A DNA stretch of 23,227 bases from Pleurobrachia bachei (taxonomy: Eukaryota > Ctenophora > Tentaculata > Cydippida > Pleurobrachiidae), in the NCBI GenBank assembly GCA_000695325.1, contig AVPN01000890.1, positions 10,389 through 33,615 on the forward strand. The letters are read 5' to 3'. The position numbers and the translations under genes were made by a program. The notes under the pieces were generated by a model. The model worked only from the letters and a program-made list of their open reading frames with translations. It did no database searches and had not been told where the DNA came from. Positions within the stretch are counted from its first letter, which is position 1; every line of letters begins with the position of its first letter. Positions 18,810-23,227 of this stretch are shown in pieces.

Positions 18810-21800
18810 CTAGCTGGTAGGGTCTGAAAAGTCTATACCAGGGTGCTGTACTGAAAGTGTCTCTAAATGTTTCTGGTATGCGACAACCCGTTTAACCAGG
18901 ACCTGAAAATGAGTTGTTGTGTGAGGGAAGAGAAGTACTCAACAAGTTACAAAAAACAATTAAAGGGGGAAATGAAGACAAGAAAAAATACATTTCTTTT
19001 CCCTGTATTGATTGTTGGGTAAGGTCCTTCATCCCTAAGGGATTCCCTTACACAACAATGATAATCAAGATGAGACTGACCTCCTTCTCTTCTTTGAGTT
19101 CCTGAAGTTTCTCCACAACGAGAGGTTCCACATTAGGTGCGGATTCCCCGGTTAACCCCTCCAATCTGTCTTCTAATAGAGCGTTCCTTCTTTTTAATCG
19201 AACAGCCTCCCTGGCAATCTCCTTGGCACCATTTGGCATCTTACACTCGTGAAGTAGTCGAATCTCCTGGGAATAAGAGATCGGGTTGATAGAGAGTATG
19301 CCCGCTATTTTCATTATTTGTCCCGGAAATGGTTGTCGACTGTCGAGTAAGGGGTTACTCAACAAGGAAATGAAGGGGAGGGTGGTTACCAGGATTGATA
19401 GGGTAGTCAGCTGGTTGAATCTGTGGTTCAGGTGATATAGTCCGAGCTGTCAGGGAGAGATAGAGGGAGCGATAGATAGAGGGAGAGGATAGAAGGGGAG
19501 CCGTAGAGAAAGGGATGGACTGAGAGTGGGGGTGAGAAGGGGAGCCGGAGAGAGGGGGCTAGCCGGCTATCCAATTATATTGTCAAATTGGTCCTCATTT
19601 ACAGTGAACGCAATTTCAAAGTACCGTCTAGAAACCACTAAACGATTCTCGGATTCTCTCTGGTTATGTCGTCCCATCCTTTCCCAGGGACTCGCTCTGT
19701 GACAAATCAAGACCTACCTCTTCCAAATCGCTCTCCCTCTCAGAGAGTCCAGTGAGTCGTCTCCTAATCTCCCCTAGAAGTCCGGTCTTTCTAGCAAGAT
19801 CCGCTTTTAGCTGGACCACTTCGTTAGTTAGGGTAGCATTGTGGGATGTTAGGGCTTCCAACTGTTCCCCTCTAGCACTACTTGCCTGGAGAAAAGATAT
19901 AATAATTGAGATATATCGCCGACAGAAGAGGACAGGAAGATACATAACAGATGGATGATGGATGAGAAATCTGAAATATAAAATTTAGGTTTCTATAACT
20001 GGTACGACTCCTTCACCCCACCCACCCCCGTACCACCCCGCCAACTCACCACTTCCTCTTGCTCCTGTAACAGTGCAACCTCCTTCTTCAATAGGGCCGT
20101 CTCCTCAGACTTCAAATCCAGCTCAGCCCTCAGTGCATCTACCTCCTGCTTAACCTCACCCCTCACTACCTCCTCCACCTCTCCCCTCACCTCATCCCTC
20201 AACTCATCTTTCAACTTCTCTTTGTTCTCAACCTAAGGAAAGATTAACTGGAGGTTATTACATCTAACATAAAACATATTTTGTTCAAAATATTTCCTTT
20301 CGATTAGTTGACGCTCCAGGTAAGACTGTGTAGAACTTTCGCCAGCATCTCTACACAGATCAAGATTTAAGATGATGATCTTGTTCGAGGACTCGGAAAT
20401 GGTGAAGTACGAAGTGAGCTTCCAAGAAATTCTAATCAGACCACATTGCCAATTGGGACATTCTTCCCATTTGGTTGCCCTTTTCGATTTCCCTCCCCTC
20501 CCTCTCGTGTTTTTAAAGAGTATACGTGTGTGCAAGCGTATATTTTTAATATTTAACAAAAATAAATCTTAAACTGTACGCAGCCCTTAGTTGCTCTGTC
20601 TGGAGTACTCCAGTCAGTGTGGGATGCGTGGAACTGTTTTAGAGTGATATTTAATTCCATTATTGTGTGATACAGTCGGACCCCTATTTAGTGACCCCCG
20701 ATTTAGTGACACCCCTATTTAGTGACAGAATAAATTTCCCCCGATAGAGGAAATTAACGGTATTTGACCCCGATTTAGTTAAATTTTCCCCGATATAGGA
20801 AATTAACGGTATTTGACCCCGATTTAGTGCCCACCCAAAATCCTTTCCCCCGAGGATGTCACTAAATGGGGGTCCGACTGTAGTTCCAAAATAGTTCTGA
20901 AATAAAAAAAATATGAACATAATATATTTCTCACCTTTGCTACCTTCCCATTCCTCAACTTTCCCAGTTCTCGTTTCTGTTCATCATTCTCCCGCTGTAG
21001 CTTGTCAATAACCCTTCTCATTCCCCCCGCTACTCTCTCCAACTCAGCTACACTCTTCCCACCAGCAGCAGCAGATCTCCCACCAACTGGGGGAGCTGAG
21101 CCCGGTTTGGCTTTCTTGAGAACTTCATTGTGGTCCTGGAGATCTGATACCCTCGTTCTGAGCCGGGGTACTTCCAGTTTTAGGTGTTCTAGTTGAAGGT
21201 TGAGAGATAGGGCTCGGTGTTCTGCTTCTATTAGCTTCTTCTCTTGTACACGGGATGCCTGAGAAGAGACGAGTTATATGAATCTCCCTTGAATCAAAGT
21301 CCCTACTTGCCCCCTACCCTCCTATAATACCCCAGCCCTTGGTAATGAAATTACCCCACCACGCGATATTAGGGGTGACTTCGTAACCAACCCCAGCCCC
21401 TGATATGATATGAGTCGAACTGTTTAACCTGAGTCCTGATCCTACTTTGAGGGGACATATAACAAGAATACCGACTGAGGGTCATACCTCTCGGATGAGA
21501 GAGAACTGTACCACATCCTCTTTATCTGCACACTCCCTTATCTGTTGCTCTAAATCAGACACAGTCGTCCTCAACACAGCAATGGTCTTATCTCTCTCAG
21601 AAATAGGGAGAGTGCTCTGCTCGGCAAGATCGAGTTTTAGTGCAGCGTTCTCCTGTTCAAGAGAGTAGATCTGGTCCTTTAGGTCTGATGTTGTGTTCTT
21701 AGGGCCGGGTTTAGGGGCAGCTGTTGTGGTGGTGATGATAGGTTGGGATTTCTTGAGTTTTAGAGAAAGGGATGTTTTCTCCTTGTCAAGACGTTCTATT

Positions 21801-23227
21801 GTGTCTTTCAGGGAGGAATTTTGTCTGGAGAGTGTTTCAATCTCGGTATCTTTTTGGGTGTTACTTTTCTTTAGCTGATCAACCTGCAAAAAAAGGAGGA
21901 AATTAACATCAACAGATCTTTAGAAATGAAAATCCGATAAAAAATATTTTACCTTTTTAGCCCATTTCTTGTTCTCCAGCCACGTCTCAGTGGTGCGGGG
22001 CTGCTGTTTGATGGCAGGAACTTGATCATTAGGTGGACTCACTATGGGCTTCTGAAAAGATGTCAAATGTTAACTCTCAGTGCATGTTTTACTATTATTC
22101 TGACAGTTCTCACTTCTCATGGGAACCCCCCACGAAGTGTAATTTTAAAAGGATGATAGTTTGACTAGACATAAGCAAGTAGCAACTAGGTCACGTATGA
22201 TACCAGGTTCGTTATAAATTAGAACTACTGTATAACGAATCTGGTAGCATACGTGACCAGGTTGCTTATGTCTAGTCAAACTATCAGCCTTTTAAAATTA
22301 CCCTTCGTGGGGGGTTCCCATTATAAAAACTGAAGATATGTAATGAAGATCGATTCTATCCAAAGATAATTAAAATAAAACATGTTGATTAAACAATTGG
22401 GACTGGTATATGATTAAATAAACCTGATCAGATGGTTTCTTCGCCTTCTTGGTGGGCGAAGGTTTAACCTTCTTCTCTTCAAGTGTCTTCATCTCCGTTT
22501 TTAGGGCCAAAATAGCAGTCTTCAACTTCCCAATTTCTTCATCTTTAGCCACCAACTCCTTGTTCTCACCATTACCCCTTTTTAAACCGTCAGACAGACT
22601 CTTGTTCCTGACAAGAAGCTCTGAGTTCTGTTTTGTGAGCTCAGAAACTTCACCTTTCAGAGCCTCAACCTTCTTTGCACCATCTCCCACTATCTTCTCC
22701 TTTTCCTTTTCTCTCGCGCTCTGTTCCTCTTTCCTCTCTTGCTTCAGATCACTAATTTCTTGGCGAAGTTTGAAAATACTGTCCCTCAGTTGAGCGTTGT
22801 TTTTGTCCTGCTCTAAAACCAACTCTTCCAGTTCAGCTCGGTTGTGGGGGACAGCCGCAGGGAGGGATTGTATTGAATGGAGCTCTCTGGATAAATCCTC
22901 GTACTTCCTCAACCAATCTTGCTCCTAAAAACAATGTGGTGTCATATTTAAGCGCTTGTCAGCGCTTTTGGATCACAACAGTAATTTGGTGGGGATTGGG
23001 AAGACGCAGTGGCATCAATAGGGTGCTTTTATCACAAGTGACGCGCATGGGGACCGCGCGCGAGCTGACTTTACCACCACCGTTGCCACTATGCAGAAGT
23101 GTCACACAATGATGAACGTGTGGGGGTTCCTACCTTCCTACTTTCGTTATCATTTTGTTGCTCCTCTTGCCTGATCGCTTTGCATGTCGGAGAATCGCAA
23201 GAAACGAGATAAGAAAGGGCGCTTTCT
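18810..23227 (-). CDS. CEP290: CEP290 C-terminal half (partial; 5' end outside window)
   Basis: Nine exons on the minus strand: >23227-23134, 22924-22424, 22051-21953, 21883-21488, 21258-20935, 20232-20050, 19885-19718, 19266-19081 and 18902-18810 (stop TAG). Every intron is GT-AG and phase 0; the window holds about 680 residues, almost wholly coiled coil. Landmarks match human CEP290 from memory: TWLENKKWAKKVDQLK (human TWEESKKLQKKVEHLK type), DKEKTSLSLKLK, and GGKSVAELERVAGG with MRRVIDKLQRENDEQK (human GKTIPELEK... VVEKVQRENEQLK). The end, KLQELKEEKEVLVKRV...LETLS, matches the human EIEDLKYNYKEEVKKN...KLSEQL terminus, without its acidic tail. CEP290 bridges microtubules and membrane in the ciliary transition zone and gates protein entry. 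The 33-residue exon at 21953-22051 is a Pro-rich linker. No 3' poly(A) signal was identified. Confidence 0.9.
19440..19560. repeat. GA/GGGA-rich tract in a CEP290 intron
   Basis: Imperfect AGAGGGAG/GATAGA repeats, with GAAGGGGAGCCG(G/T)AGAGA occurring twice, lie in the 451-base intron between the exons at 19081-19266 and 19718-19885. Confidence 0.75.
20673..20880. mobile_element. pogo/Tigger-like MITE in a CEP290 intron
   Basis: This 208-base element has 23-base inverted ends starting CAGTCGGACCCC and containing ATTTAGTGAC, with one mismatch, flanked on both sides by TA (20671-20672 and 20881-20882). CAGT termini with a TA duplication are typical of pogo/Tigger (Tc1/mariner) elements. The interior holds two 48-base tandem copies (from 20732 and 20780) with CCCCGAT and ATTTAGT motifs taken from the ends. 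No transposase; it is non-autonomous. Confidence 0.88.
22119..22321. mobile_element. foldback MITE with about 95-base arms in a CEP290 intron
   Basis: The left half starts ATGGGAACCCCCCACGAA and the right half ends TTCGTGGGGGGTTCCCAT. The arms pair over nearly their whole length, through TTTGACTAGACATAAGCAA and ATAACGAA, with a loop of about 15 bases near 22220. There is no coding content. The terminal CCCCCC and lack of a clear target duplication leave the superfamily open. It occupies more than half of the 372-base intron. Confidence 0.88.

Noticed and set aside
19048-19365. Coiled-coil frames on the minus strand (19048-22912) read as separate small genes
   Set aside because: Each sits between clean AG and GT sites in phase 0, and together they align in order with the CEP290 C-terminus.

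Overview
The window is nuclear DNA of a multicellular animal. The genes have several exons with GT-AG introns, some shorter than 100 bases. Recognisable proteins include a class A GPCR, FBXL4, a ferroportin relative and the ciliary protein CEP290. There are long TC/GA microsatellites and short inverted-repeat transposons (MITEs), and no bacterial-style operon or RNA gene was seen. About seven genes in 23 kb suggests a compact genome, and the short introns and divergent proteins fit an aquatic invertebrate or early-branching animal. The phylum cannot be settled from the sequence alone.

Layout. 1-180 is a TC microsatellite. On the minus strand, 535-1344 encodes the N-terminal domain of FBXL4 (no F-box visible here), and 1492-1800 encodes a small IQ-motif protein resembling IQCC. 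1801-4690 is non-coding and rich in TC/GA repeats. 4695-6026 (+) is a rhodopsin-like GPCR with an unusual third helix and an unresolved exon junction before helix 6. 6027-7680 is non-coding. 7680-8013 (-) is the 3' end of a LINE. 8195-13953 (+) is a four-exon ferroportin-family membrane protein whose second intron (3.8 kb) is filled with a minisatellite and inverted-repeat transposons.

The most interesting part is 14489-18138 (+): two adjacent, related genes for small secreted cysteine-rich peptides. Gene A (14617-15947) is a pro-peptide with two copies of a four-cysteine domain separated by Lys-Arg cleavage sites, with an amidation-type Gly-Lys-Arg site and a short C-terminal peptide. Gene B (16769-18138) encodes one such domain, but has two successive candidate last exons. 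Both are 69 bases, in the same phase, and each ends in its own stop. One completes a four-cysteine domain and the other a six-cysteine domain with the spacing C-N-x-C-x-C-x3-G-x3-C-T-x3-C, as in pacifastin/VWC modules. Both genes carry a CACGTG box and a TATA box at similar distances from the start codon.

18810-23227 (-) is the C-terminal part of CEP290, convergent with gene B. Its nine visible exons are joined by phase-0 introns throughout, and two of the introns carry short inverted-repeat transposons (20673-20880, 22119-22321). The 5' part of the gene lies beyond the right edge.

The genes do not form one pathway. FBXL4 (mitochondrial quality control), CEP290 (cilium), the ferroportin relative (transport) and the GPCR are ordinary single-copy-type neighbours. 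Only genes A and B are clearly related to each other.
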